NCBI GenBank assembly: GCA_030710605.1
Contig: CP092863.1
Coordinates: forward strand, 121,756,203-121,820,202
Length of the DNA: 64,000 bases
Direction of reading: 5' to 3'
Origin: Cordylochernes scorpioides
Lineage: Eukaryota; Arthropoda; Arachnida; Pseudoscorpiones; Chernetidae
The stretch's first letter is position 1. Each line of letters opens with the position of its first letter. Shown in pieces: positions 9,635-20,801 of the stretch. Position numbers and translations under genes: made by a program. The notes below the pieces were generated by a model. The model had not been told where the DNA came from and ran no database searches. It saw only the letters and a program-made list of their open reading frames with translations.

Positions 9635-9891
9635 ATATGTACAATCTCTTAATAATCCTTATACAAAAAAAGAATTGAAAATATATTTATGATATTTTAC
9701 TAGAGTTTTAGAAGATCAAGATGTATTAGTTCTTCTGATTAAATTGTTTAGAAATAACTTAATTGCATATGTACTTGCATAATGGATAACACACTGTGTA
9801 TTGATACAAATATCCCATCGAGAATGGGGATTATGGGGTATTTTGAATCAAATAAACATATATATAATACAATACAATGCGGCTTATGATT

Positions 9892-10087
9892 GTAGAACGA
9901 CATTTTACAACTATCCCGCAAATGTTACTTTTGAACGAAACCCTGGACACTTATTTTTCCGTTTATCATTACTCTTCACAATTCTTCCTTCATCCCTAAG
10001 GTTAGAAATAATCGTTATTTCTCCTTAAAATAATATTGATTTTTCGTTCTAAGAAACATTTGCGGAATAGTTGTCAAATGTCGAGTG
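9892..10087 (+). mobile_element. Second fold-back SINE-1 copy
   Basis: The SINE-1 body (CCTGGACACTTATTTTTCCG ... GGTTAGAAATAATCG) is flanked by inverted copies of the SINE tail of about 49 bp (from 9892 and ending about 10087). The arm is longer than in the 3978 copy. Both copies share AATGCGGCTTATGATTGTA immediately upstream. Confidence 0.7.
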
Positions 10088-10314
10088 ACTAGCTCCGAGT
10101 GACACGGGAAACGCCCTGGGTTTACCCTAAGGACTCGTGAAGTATAGGTAGTGGCTTGTGAAATGGGTATATTTTAATTTATTTAATTTACAATCGGAAA
10201 ATTGAAAAAAAAAGAAGAAAAATATAACTACTAATATTCGGAAATAAATTATTTATGTATTTAAAATATGTAAATAATAATTTTTGTTGTTGACACACAT
10301 TATATATGTTATAA

Positions 10315-10360
10315 TACCTTGATAAAGGTTGGCGTTCAGCCAACTGAAATATTGGTAAAA
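10315..10360 (+). ncRNA. Hammerhead-like motif, degenerate (CTTGATAAAGG type)
   Basis: CTTGATAA, strong stem II AGGTTGGC/GCCAACT, then GAAATATTGG. G8 is changed to A. A near-identical motif lies on the minus strand at 50862-50905. Confidence 0.45.
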
Positions 10361-10458
10361 TAAATGATATTTTGATCTAATATATATCTTTTTAATTAAA
10401 GTAAATAATAATATGTATATAAAAATAGTATTTATCAATAATATGTTAACTTGATACT

Positions 10459-10495
10459 CCTGTTGAAGGACTAACAAGTCCGAAAGTTTGAAAAT
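10459..10495 (+). ncRNA. Hammerhead-like motif, degenerate
   Basis: CTGTTGAAGGACT, loop AACA, AGTCCGAAAGTTTG: a five-pair stem II directly joined to GAAA, as in the 61716 and 17353 motifs. Confidence 0.45.
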
Positions 10496-10559
10496 AAAAA
10501 GTTGCACAAGAAACTTAACCCTGGAAGCTTCATTTATTTTATTAAAATAAGTGAGACAC

Positions 10560-11770
10560 ACGAAAAATAACAAAAAAAAAGTATTTTATAGATTGTTATG
10601 TATAGTTAAGTATCTTTGGAGGAGATAGCTTAAAACCTTACAACTGAAAACTCTGTTAGTGTATTATCTATATATATGTAATTTAAACCACAGTTAATAC
10701 AGATTTAATCGGCTTATATAACAGTTAAATATGGCTAACATTAAAGCCAATTAAGACAAAAGAGATAAAAAAAAGAATGAAAGTGTTAGAAAAAAAGAGT
10801 TGAATAATAAAAATTCCATTTAAACTTGAAATCAATATATTTAGCTAAGGCAGAAAGAGAGATAGAAAAAGAAATAATTTGACACATTTCAGTTTTCTAA
10901 AGTTCTCAAAATATAAATTTCCATCTATTTTCAGATATATATATTTCCATGTATGCTAATATAGAGCGTGGGTAGCTATAGGAGAAAGAAAAAAAAAGAA
11001 TCGAATATATAAAATTTGAGAAAGAATAAAACAGATATTTGGCAGACTATCAAAAAAAAATGGGGAGAATCTATAAAAAATGATAAAGAATTGTTAATGG
11101 TACTTGATTAATGACTGTGGAACGCATAGAAGCTAAAATGGCGGACTTCCATTTAAAATCAAACGACTTTTATTCCAGCCAGAAGATCAGCTATAGAATT
11201 ATTGTCAAATTGACTTTAATTAATCTCAAAAATGGTTATTAATATTCATTTTGGAAAATCCCCATTCGCCTTTTTTTAACAGTAGCTTCTAAAGATTTTT
11301 TTTTATATACGAGAAATATAGAGAACAATAATAATAAAATCTCTTTTCCTATTTTGGTCAAAAGTTTTTTTTATTTTGAAATCTCATTGATAACTTAGCT
11401 CATTTAAAATTCTAATATGTATTTTTGAATCTATTTATGTGGATTATTTAACTTTTAAGTTTCGAATTTATAGTATATTAATTATATTAAAATTAACTAA
11501 TTGTATGAGTCTTTTGCTCTTTATCTATCTCTCTCTCTATATTGCCACGTGGAAAATTAGGGAAGACAAAAACTTCAGGAGGAGACAACAATTTATTTCA
11601 GGCAAGGATAAACTATGAATGATAAACAAAAGATAAGCCACGAAAGAAATTTACAGAGTAGTAAAATATAAACATAAAAATGACCACTCTGTTAATGAAA
11701 ATAATAAAATTAATAAATACTTTGATACAATATATATATGTGGAAATTTTGCCGGAAGAATATTGATCTA
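10560..11770. other. AT-rich region with no gene seen
   Basis: Only low-complexity A/T runs and a short CT microsatellite near 11523-11540. I see no recognisable coding region or repeat family. Confidence 0.6.
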
Positions 11771-11774
11771 AAGA

Positions 11775-12108
11775 GACAAAGGTCGCCTCTCCCGTCAAAA
11801 TAGACGTCAAAACTAGACGCCATCTATTGGCGATTTGGCCCAGCCACTATGCCAGCTAAACACCTCTTTGGCAGATTGTCAAGATTCCATTAGATCCCGT
11901 GTGGATCTCATGGAATAAAGTCCGCCCTAGACTGAAGAGGGCCATTAGTCCAAAACCATGGTCTCTAGGTGGACGCTTTTCAGTTTGCCAAAGCTGGTGT
12001 TGTGGCTTTGTCACCGACCCGAGGCCGCTAGTTGCGGCGCCGGTCAATAGATGGCGTCTAGTTTTGACGTCTATTTTGACGGAAGAGGCGACCTTTGTCT
12101 CTTTACAA
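11775..12108. mobile_element. Inverted-repeat element with hammerhead-like core
   Basis: Outer arms (about 11775-11832 and 12045-12108) are reverse complements containing GAGACAAAGGTCGCCTCT and TAGACGCCATCTATTG. Inside lies the hammerhead-like 11926-11969, then CCAAAGCTGGTGTTGTGGC and the CCGACCCGAGGCCGCTAG segment that also occurs in the 8786 and 56898 copies. Confidence 0.75.
11926..11969 (+). ncRNA. Hammerhead ribozyme-like, G12 to A mutant
   Basis: Helix I CCTAGA/TCTAGG is a perfect six-pair match. CTGAAGA is at 11932-11938, stem II is GGGC/GTCC, and helix III is ACC/GGT with an AT loop. GAAA is changed to AAAA at 11952-11955, which should abolish activity. Confidence 0.65.
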
Positions 12109-12124
12109 TATATATATATATATA

Positions 12125-12795
12125 TATAGATAATCTATATATATAATTGTCTTATTCTGTCTGAAGCTCACGGATAGAATGCGCGCCCATTGGCTGCCGG
12201 CGAACACGTGCCCTCCCTGCCCCCCTCTAGACAACCCTGTTATCAGCTGTGTGATACATACAACTGTCTATAGCGGCCATTCTAGACAACCCTGTTATCA
12301 GCAGTGTGTTACATCCACCTGTCTATACAGACAACCTGTCAATAGCGACCACTGACCACCCTGCCTATAGCGACCACTCTAGACAACCCTGTTATCAGCT
12401 GTGTGATACATCCACCTGTCTATACAGACCACCCTGTATATAGCGGCCATTCTAGATAACCCTGTTATCAGCTGTGTGATACATACATCTGTCTATAGCG
12501 GCCACTCTAGACAACCCTGTTATCAGCTGTGTGATACATCCACCTGTCTATACAGTCCACCCTGTCTATAGCGGTCACTTTAGGCAACCCTGTTATCAGC
12601 AGTGTGATACATACACCTGTCTATACAGACCACCCTGACTATAGCGGCCACTCTAGACAACCCTGTTATCAGCTGTGTGATACATACACCTGTCTATACA
12701 GACCACCCTGTCTATAGCGACCACCCAAGACAACGTTTTTAAAATATATTCGCACTCGGGTAAAACCCGGGCGTTGCCCGGGCCATTCGTCTAGT
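12125..12795 (-). mobile_element. Truncated LINE-like element (CTAGACGAATGGCCCGGG 5' end) containing a tandem array
   Basis: On the minus strand it opens ACTAGACGAATGGCCCGGGC, the same type of GC-rich 5' start seen at 18033, 46093, 49403 and 56891, and ends in a TATATA-rich tail near 12125. It encloses the repeats at 12225-12730. No ORF survives. Confidence 0.55.
12225..12730 (+). repeat. Irregular tandem repeat of about 73 bp
   Basis: Repeated block with TAGACAACCCTGTTATCAGC, TGTGTGATACAT, CACCTGTCTATACAGACCAC and CTATAGCG(G/A)CCACTC. Some units lack the second half. About eight partial or full units. Confidence 0.85.
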
Positions 12796-12884
12796 AATAA
12801 CATATTTTAAAAGGAGAGGTGCCACTTTTAGTAAATGTATACATCTTCCCTGTATAAATTACATTAGACTTGTGTTGTGGCTTA

Positions 12885-13175
12885 TATTTAAGGTAATGCT
12901 ATAAGCTGTCGGTTTTCAACAGCCACAACATGGTATCAAATACCGTAATGGGCAATTTTTTTTTTCCGAAAGAAAAAAAGCTTCTCAATGTCCTTTGATT
13001 CTTTAAGAGTCCAAACTCAACAGTGAGTGTAAGTAACCAAACGGGGCTCTGGAACACTTGTAAGTACAAAAGTCGAACTGCTTTCTACATGTATAGACTT
13101 GAGATGCATTTACAGTAAAAGCAGTCGCTAACTACCCACTATGATTATCATGGCCTGTACCACGTGTGTACTTGG
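12885..13175 (+). mobile_element. tRNA-derived SINE-2, decayed head
   Basis: A tRNA-like head (GCTATAAGCTGTCGG, TTTTCAACAGCC, GGTATCAAATACCG) leads into the SINE-2 body and the tail ACTATGATTATCATGG. Confidence 0.7.
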
Positions 13176-13249
13176 GTTAAGTAAAAATATATATTAGCTA
13201 TTTAATATCAATAATAATAATACACAAAACAAAGGATATCCATAATTCA

Positions 13250-13817
13250 CACTCATGGACAAAACTTAAGGAAGTTGTACCTTTCAGCGTGTATATCGGG
13301 ATTGAGACAATAATTCTGAAAGTTATTACAGTGACCTTTATTGAAGACACACGAGATAACCAATATACACTCATGGACAAAACTTAAGGAAGTTGTACCT
13401 TTTAGTATGTATATCGGGATTCAGACAATACACTCATGGACAAAACTTAAGGAAGTTGTACCTTTTAGTATGTATATCGGGATTCAGACAATACACTCAT
13501 GGACAAAACTTAAGGAAATTGTACCTTTTAGTATGTATATCGGGATTCAGACAATACACTCACGGACAAAACTTAAGGAAATTGTACCTTTTAGTATGTA
13601 TATCGGGATTCAGACAATACACTCACGGACAAAACTTAAGGAAGTTGTACCTTTCAGCATGTATATCGGGATTGAGACAATAACTCTGAAAGATATTACA
13701 GTGACCTTTATTGAAGACATACGAGATAACTAAGTGTAAAGAGCCTCTATCTCCTTCAAAAAAATAGACGACCGGCGATATCAAATTACGAAAATTCTTT
13801 AAGTTTTGTCCATGAAT
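13250..13817 (+). repeat. Satellite array 2a: TIR transposon copy with amplified half, including 63-bp units
   Basis: Begins CACTCATGGACAAAACTTAA. Five starts at 63-bp spacing (about 13370-13620) contain only the outer 63 bases of the half-element (ending ATTCAGACAATA). It returns to a 118-bp-type unit and ends with the transposon's other half (CTAAGTGTAAAGAGCCTC ... TTAAGTTTTGTCCATGAATG). Confidence 0.85.
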
Positions 13818-15238
13818 GTATATTGGTTATCTCGTATGTCTTCAATAAAGGTCACTGTAATATATTTCAGAGTTATTGTCTCAATCCCGATATACATGCT
13901 GAAAGGTACAACTTCCTTAAGTTTTGTCCATGAGTGTATATTGGTTATCTCGTGTGTCTTCAATAAAGGTCACTGTAATATATTTCAGAGTTATTGTCTC
14001 AATCCCGATATACATGCTGAAAGGTACAACTTCCTTAAGTTTTGTTCATGAGTGTATATTGGTTTCTCGTGTGTCTTCAATAAAGGTCACTGTAATAGCT
14101 TTCAGAGTTATTGTCTCAGTCCCGATATACATGCTGAAAGGTACAACTTCCTTAAGTTTTGTCCATGAGTGTATATTGGTTTCTCGTGTGTCTTCAATAA
14201 AGGTCACTGTAATAGCTTTCAGAGTTATTGTCTCAATTCCGATATACATGCTGAAAGGTACAACTTCCTTGAGTGTTGTCCATGAGTGTATATTGGTTAT
14301 CTCGTGTGTCTTCAATAAAGGTCACTGTGATAGCTTTCAGAGTTATTGTCTCAATTCCGATATACATGCTGAAAGGTACAACTTCCTTAAGTTTTGTCCA
14401 TGAGTGTATATTGGTTATCTCGTGTGTCTTCAATAAAGGTCACTGTAATAGCTTTCAGAGTTATTGTCTCAATCCCGATATACATGCTGAAAGGTACAAC
14501 TTCCTTAAGTTTTGTCCATGAGTGTATATTGGTTATCTCGTGTGTCTTCAATAAAGGTCACTGTAATATCTTTCAGAATTATTGTCTCAATCCCGATATA
14601 CATGCTGAAAGGTACAACTTCCTTAAGTTTTGTCCATGAGTGTATATTGGTTATCTCGTGTGTCTTCAATAAAGGTCACTGTAATATATTTCAGAGTTAT
14701 TGTCTCAATCCCGATATACATGCTGAAAGGTACAACTTCCTTAAGTTTTGTCCATGAGTGTATGTTGGTTATCTCGTGTGTCTTCAATAAAGGTCACTGT
14801 AATAGCTTTCAGAGTTATTGTCTCAATCCCGATATACATGCTGAAAGGTACAACTTCCTCAAGGTTTGTCCATGAGTGTATATTGGTTATCTCGTGTGTC
14901 GTCAATAAAGGTCATTGTAATAGCTTTCAGAGTTATTGTCTCAATCCCGATATACATGCTGAAAGGTAAAACTTCCTTAAGTTTTGTCCATGAGAGTGTA
15001 TGTTGGTTATCTCGTGTGTCTTCAATAAAGGTCACAGTAATAGCTTTCAGAGTTATTGTCTCAATCCCGATATACATGCTGAAAGGTAAAACTTCCTTAA
15101 GTTTTGTCCATGAGAGTGTATGTTGGTTATCTCGTGTGTCTTCAATAAAGGTCACTGTAATAGCTTTCAGAGTTATTGTCTCAATCCCGATATACATGCT
15201 GAAAGGTACAACTTCCTCAAGGTTTGTCCATGAATGTA
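13798..15238 (+). repeat. 118-bp satellite array 2b, inverted relative to 2a
   Basis: About 12 units in the opposite orientation to the neighbouring array 2a, so the locus is a head-to-head inverted pair of arrays. Unit variants include a TTGGTTTCTCG form lacking three bases (about 14055 and 14175) and a GAGAGTGTATG form near 15000 and 15115. Confidence 0.9.
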
Positions 15239-15420
15239 AATAATAATTTTGTTTTTTAATTTGATCCCAAAATGAACTAAATAAATCTCAATTCCAAATA
15301 TTTACTCTCTATATAAAGAATAAATAAAATATTTCAAAGAAAACTAAGGCGATATTTGAAAATATATATATACACCCCTCCCCCGAATTATAAAATATTT
15401 ATATATATATGTAATGAGTT

Positions 15421-16150
15421 ACTGTAGGATCCTGTTGACTAACTATGGTGAAGTTCTGTTGCTTCTTGTAGAATACTGTCGACTAAAACTGTGGTGAGGT
15501 TTCCAGTCGACTTAAACTATGGTGTGAGTCCCTGTCGACTCTCGCTATACTGTGTTGACCGAGAGGAAACAGTCAGGATAAGGAGTTTTCCAGCACCTTT
15601 CTGCACCTTGAAAGACCTTTAAAAGTTCTCACCTAGTACAGGCAGTCGTGGTCGAGGCAGAGTGGAAAGCTTGGGAATGTCCACACAAAAAACGAAAACA
15701 CAGTTGCACTAAGAAAGTTCCGTGAACAGATAAAAGTTGAGCTAGGAGCGAAAGATGGATATAGAAGAGTTCTTACTGACTACATGGTGGATGAGGAGGA
15801 CCTGGGGTACAACCGACGAGGGCACAAGCAGATGGTGAAGTGTCTGTCAAGTGACTGTATTTTTGGCTAAAGACGGAGGCCTTTTATATACCTTTTCTGA
15901 GAAAGATAGTATTGCATTTCACCAGATGTGAAGCGTGTGGATCGTCTGGTGAAATTCTAAACCGGCGCCGTTCTGACAGCTTCCAATCTATCTTTATATG
16001 TTGTTTTGTGACTTCCATCTATCTCGAATTTAGACGTTTTCTCTTTAGCTCAACTCTTAATCTATTACAGAGTTGTTTCTATTATACAACATGAAAATCT
16101 TGTTATAAGTTATATACAATATGGGGTTGTTGGTTTAAATTACCATATAT
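15421..16150 (-). mobile_element. Diverged solo LTR-like copy related to the 23645-28865 element, with tandem PBS-like motifs
   Basis: From about 15540 the sequence aligns by eye with the LTRs at 23645 and 28099 (GTGTTGACCGAGAGGAA, CAGGCAGTCGTGGTCGAGGC, GTTGCACTAAGAAAGTTCCG, CTTGTTATAAGTTAT), with many substitutions. Upstream, 15421-15540 has four spaced GTYRAC-type motifs (CTGTTGACT, CTGTCGACT, CAGTCGACT, CTGTCGACT) that look like repeated primer-binding-site junctions. Confidence 0.65.
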
Positions 16151-16181
16151 ACAAATGCATATATACATATATAATCAAATA

Positions 16182-16220
<39 letters not shown>

Positions 16221-16350
16221 ATAACGCGCCATCTTAATCCTTTTATTTTATATATATATATACCTCCATATATACATACATATATGCATATATATACGTA
16301 TGTATATTACCTCCTATATACATACATATATATACATGTTATGAATATTT
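16150..16350. repeat. TA/TACA microsatellite
   Basis: Long runs of TATATA with ATATACATACATATA interruptions. No gene. Confidence 0.85.
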
Positions 16351-16379
16351 TGTTGTTATTGTTAGATAAGGCTTGATTA

Positions 16380-17320
16380 GACAAAGGATCGATAAGATAA
16401 AGGGTTGAAGGTGCAGTCGTGATAAGAAAAAGATAATTATTTACCATCAAGTAGCTTTCATTTTCAATTACTTGAGGAAATATTACACATTAGTTATTTT
16501 CACATTATATAGAATTTATAAAGTTAATCCTATATTAGTGATTTAAAATATAGATATGTTAACTACGCATATTTACAACAAAACTGAAAGTTATTCTAAA
16601 AACGATGATAACAAAGGTAAAATTATCAATGAATAAAATAAAATATATATATTTTAAAATATAGAAATATTTGAATTTTTTAATCTAATATACATATATA
16701 TAAATATACGTACATATATAATCAAATATACATATATCTCCCTATATACATACATATATATACAAACATTGAGGGAAAAACGACATTTGAGTAAAAACCA
16801 AAATAAAGAACATAAAAATAGAAGGTTTAAAAAAAAAGGTGAGAAAGTTATCAAATTTCGAAAGTTTTGATATCGAAAAGTCGGGAAAATGTCGAATGTT
16901 TAGCAAAAAAAAAATAGCCATCACAGAGTGGAAAATATTTTAATGCGGCAGCCATTTCTCGCTAGAATAAAATAAAGCCTTAGCGAATGTTTTTTTAAAA
17001 ATCTTTTTAAAGGTTATATAGCGTAGAAAGTAGATTTTTCTTCCTTTTTTCTACCTTTTCTCTCTAGGAAAAGAATTAAAAACAATATATTTTAATATTA
17101 TAACTATCTCTTACTTTCTAAGTATGTGGTTAAGATGTAAAAAAACACTTTTTGAGATAGTTAAACAAAATAAAGATAGAGATTTTGTTTAATTATTTCG
17201 TCCCACAGCGTAAAAATAAATTTTTATCAACTCAAATTCTTCCTATCTTGAAGATTTGGTTACCCTGTTATGACGTCATAAGTGATAAATGTAAACATCC
17301 TTTTTTTAGATAATAAAGTA
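16380..17320. other. AT-rich spacer, no gene seen
   Basis: Contains a block at about 16408-16480 (GTGCAGTCGTGATAAG ... TACCATCAAGTAG) that is the reverse complement of 29071-29120, so a short dispersed repeat is present. Otherwise low-complexity. Confidence 0.5.
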
Positions 17321-17352
17321 AACGGATGAGTATCATTTTTAATTAAATGTTT

Positions 17353-17393
17353 TTCGAGCTTTCGGGATAACGCCCTTCAACAGGAAACTTGAT
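17353..17393 (-). ncRNA. Hammerhead-like motif, degenerate
   Basis: Reverse complement CTGTTGAAGGGCGTTATCCC then GAAAGCTCG: stem II GGG/CCC directly before GAAA, core C3 and A9 not preserved. Confidence 0.4.
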
Positions 17394-17666
17394 ATAAAAT
17401 GAAACTTAGCTATACAATGGACAAATTATATGTACATTATAAAATTTGCATAATATCAGCTGTGTTTTTCAAACCTATTTTAGAATTGATAAATTATATT
17501 TACATATTAGAGACAAATTTGGTATTTAACATAGGTAAATTAGGAGCAAATAGTGAACTATGGTATTATGGTACCAAACAAACCTTATATACATATCTCC
17601 CCTCTTATTTATTTCTATTTAAAGCGCAATGTCCCCCTAGGGACACTTGCCCTGACATACATGCAT

Positions 17667-17832
17667 GTAAAACGACACTTGAAGTTACACCGCATGAGTT
17701 TCTTTTCAATGAAAAATCAAAATTTATTTCAAGGTGAAATATTGACTATTTCTAACCTTTTTGGATGAGGTATGAAAGGGTGAATTATGAAGAGTAATGA
17801 TGAACGGAAAAATAAAAGTGTCCAGGGATTGG
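17667..17832 (-). mobile_element. SINE-1 body, head truncated
   Basis: Minus-strand copy of the body CCTGGACACTTTTATTTTTC ... GTCGTTTTAC. The tRNA-like head is missing. Confidence 0.7.
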
Positions 17833-18417
17833 AATACATGTATGCCTTTACATTTGTCTAAACATATATTTACAATAATTTTAGGCCGTGAATAGAATAG
17901 TCAACGTGATATTTGTAAATCAACGTAATATTTGGTTATTTCATATTTTATATATAATTTATTAATACTAACATACATGTATTTTATTACATCCGAAAAA
18001 AAAGTATTTATCCATTAGAAATTTATTAGCAGACTAGCGGATGTACCCGGCTTCGCCCGAGGTTTTACCCGAGTAAAGGTTTGTCTAACGAACATTTGTT
18101 AAAAAAATTCTCTATAAACTTATTTAAAAAAAGATATATTTTGATAATTTGAAACTCGTAAATCTGAATCTCTCGATAAAGTGAACATTTTTTCCCGGTC
18201 CCTGTGTGCCGTGTCATCCTGAATTTTGTCTTTCATAATTTTCTACATTACAAAATCATCGTTTTATCTAGTGAACATATTTTCCCGGTCCCTTGAAAAA
18301 TACTCGATAAGTTGAATAAAATCATGGTCGTTTATGGAAGATGGACGTAGTTCCCGGAGGTCATCCGCCCGCCGCGCGCCAGGACCTCTTGATCCCTCTG
18401 ATTGGCCGGCGGCCGGA

Positions 18418-18447
18418 CGGGGGGGGGGGGGGGGAGGGGGGGGGGGC
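18418..18447 (+). repeat. Poly-G tract
   Basis: An almost pure run of G interrupted by one A near 18435, in the 5' leader of the ORF1-only element. It is G-quadruplex-capable. Confidence 0.9.
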
Positions 18448-18704
18448 AGACCTAAGCCTATCTCCGTCGCAAGGTGGCGCTGCTTGCGAGTTAAAGCTAC
18501 AAATCTGCAAATAACTCTAAGGATATTTAAGATATTCAAGAAATTATTTTTCGTAAACCTTTCCGGGGATACACCTAATAATATCCCAAAATTTCACGGC
18601 GATTGGATGTATGGTTTTTGAATCCATAGAGGACACACACACACACACTCGGGCGTGCGGCCACGCTTTCGAGAGCTCCGCCGTTTTTCCACCCTGGCGG
18701 GTGT

Positions 18705-20441
18705 ATGGCAACTAGCACTGTGCCGAAAACTATAAGGGCGGATAGCCCTTTAAAAGCCGAACAGATGCTTGGTAGGCTCGGCCTAAAAGCTCGTCCCTGT
18801 GGGGAGAAATCTGTAAATTTCGAGTTACAGAACAAAACTTCTCTTAATTTGAAAACAACTAGCAAGTATGCAAATTCGCCGGCCGGCGCAAAGGATGCAA
18901 ATTCGGCAGCATCGGTCGACTTTGCGATTAAGACGCCTTTTAACAGCGTTATCCAAGCCCAAAGAGATTGGGCGGATTAATCAGAGGATGTAAATCCTGT
19001 ATCTGGGGACGGCTTCACCGTCGTCCAAGGCAGAAAGAGACGCCGCGGCTCTACGGAATCGCCTGCAGCAGCCGCACATTCCAGCAACGCCCGACGCTCT
19101 GGAACCAACCGACGTCAACGATCATCGACGGAACGGGTGCCTCGGGCACAAGAAATCAAGACCACGAGAACACACATCGTGGAGGCCAGGGCGCGGCAGG
19201 CGTCTTCTACTGAGGAGCAGTGTCTCTATGTTGAGCACTGCCCTGAATTCGAGCCTTACCATTATCTTAAGGCAATCGATGAAATGGTCGGAGGAACCAG
19301 TGACGTCGTCCAGGTCACGAAGATGAATGGCCACTGCCTGTTGGGACTGGCAAACAAGGCCCTGGCGGAGCGCCTGATCAATGAAGGGCTCGAGGTTGAG
19401 GGCATGCTCCTCAAGACCTTCCCCTTCTACAGAAGAGCCGCTAAAATAACCATAGGGAACCTCCCCTTCTTCGTGAAGGATGCTTCCGTCATCGACGCCC
19501 TTCTACCTTATGGGCGGGTCACTTCCAACGTGCCTAAACAGCTAAAAGCTGGTAAATACGTCTACACAGACGGCCGCCGAGAGGCGTTTATTGTCCCACA
19601 TGACGGCATAAACATCGAGTCCATCCCTGCCCACCTCGATATAAGAATAAAAGGCGAGGCCTGGCCTATGTACCTGACCTCTGGGATCAGGTGCTCTAGA
19701 TGCCGCGGCCAGGGACACAGAAGAGCTAACTGCCCCTTGCTTACTGGGCAGTCCACCGGCCCCAGACGGGCTTCACCACCCTCCACCACCAATGTCCCAC
19801 AAGTGACCGCGCCTGAGCTGCCTCGACAGGCATCAGCCGCGCCTCCTGCGCCACCACCTCCAGATCAAGCCATGGAGGTTCCCGGCGTTCTACCTGCGGC
19901 CTCAGCTGCACCTCTTCAGCCTGCTGTACCTGGACAACCTCCACCGGCACCCATGGCTCTACATATGAAAATTTCAACTCCTGCACCAGCGCCCCCCGCC
20001 CCATCTCGGGAAACGCCGAGTAATGGCCCCACGGCCCACACTGCGCCTCAGCCTGCTGAGCCGACGCCGCCTACTCCCCACAGGAAGGAGTCAACCCCAG
20101 GCCTCATAACATACACGCTTCCACTGCCTCCCCCGTTGACCAAGGAGGAGAAGCAGCAGGAAGAGCTGGAGTTTCAGTGCGAGGCTCAATTGTGTGACTT
20201 GCTAGAGAAACTGAATTGGGAACAGGCCCTGGAGCCCCTGTTCGAGAATGGGATGGAAGAAAATGAGGTCTCATTTGCGGTAATTTGGCCCGAGTGTAGG
20301 GAGCAACTCCTCACGTATGTCTCACGTAGACATGAACCCATTCTTGCCGAGTTTCTCGGCACTGTCGCTGAGCATGCTCGCGACTGCCACCCAATTATTC
20401 AAAAGGGATTGTCCGAGGTCAGGCTGGCTCTGGGCTCCTGA
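18705..20441 (+). pseudogene. Non-LTR retrotransposon ORF1-like protein (one nonsense codon)
   Basis: The frame opens at 18705, is broken by TAA at 18978-18980, and continues in the same frame to 20441, about 578 codons in all. Just after the stop comes DGFTVVQGRKRRR, a phrase typical of LINE ORF1 proteins. A nucleic-acid-binding-like region follows (AAKITIGNLPFFVKDASVID and YGRVTSNVP), then a CCHC zinc knuckle CSRCRGQGHRRANC, a long Pro/Ala-rich linker and an acidic C-terminal helical region. The layout resembles ORF1 of Tx1/Jockey-type LINEs, which coats the element RNA. Its GC content is well above its surroundings. The long open part (19137-20441, 434 codons) could still be translated from an internal start. 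No ORF2 follows before the tail. Confidence 0.75.
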
Positions 20442-20583
20442 CAGAATCAAGAAGATTGTATAATTTTTCCCATTGACTCTTGATGGAGTGTGATTATTGA
20501 CTAGATAGTCAATAAAGTTCATTTTAATTGTCAAAATTGTCACACACACACAGACAGACAGACATTCAATTTTATATATATAG

Positions 20584-20797
20584 ATTTGTATAGAATTAGT
20601 GCATAGAAAATAGCTTGTGCATTAGAGAAAAAAATAGTTCATTTAACAAGCATTATTGCATAGTAAAAATATTAGTGCATTTTAAATGATAAATTCATTG
20701 TAAAAACCTTAGTATATAGAAAAACACCAGTGCATTAGGAAAAATAATAATTCATTTGACAAGTGTTAGTGCATAGAAAACACAAGTGCATTTTAAA
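20584..20797 (+). repeat. Degenerate interspersed AGTGCAT/TTCATT repeat
   Basis: Repeated short phrases (ATTAGTGCATAGAAAA, GTGCATTAG, ATTCATTTGACAAG) at irregular spacing. The same type of phrase resumes at 21297, on the other side of the solo LTR. Confidence 0.5.
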
Positions 20798-20801
20798 ATA
20801 T

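Larger units (their letters stand above)
18033..20583 (+). mobile_element. LINE-like retroelement with ORF1 only
   Basis: Starts ACTAGCGGATGTACCCGGC and ends after an AATAAA (about 20510) with a CA/CAGA simple tail and TTTTATATATATAG. The same starts and TATATA ends appear in the short copies at 12125, 49403 and 56511. Between 5' leader and 3' tail there is one coding unit (18705-20441) and no endonuclease or reverse transcriptase. At about 2.55 kb it looks like a complete but non-autonomous unit. Confidence 0.6.
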
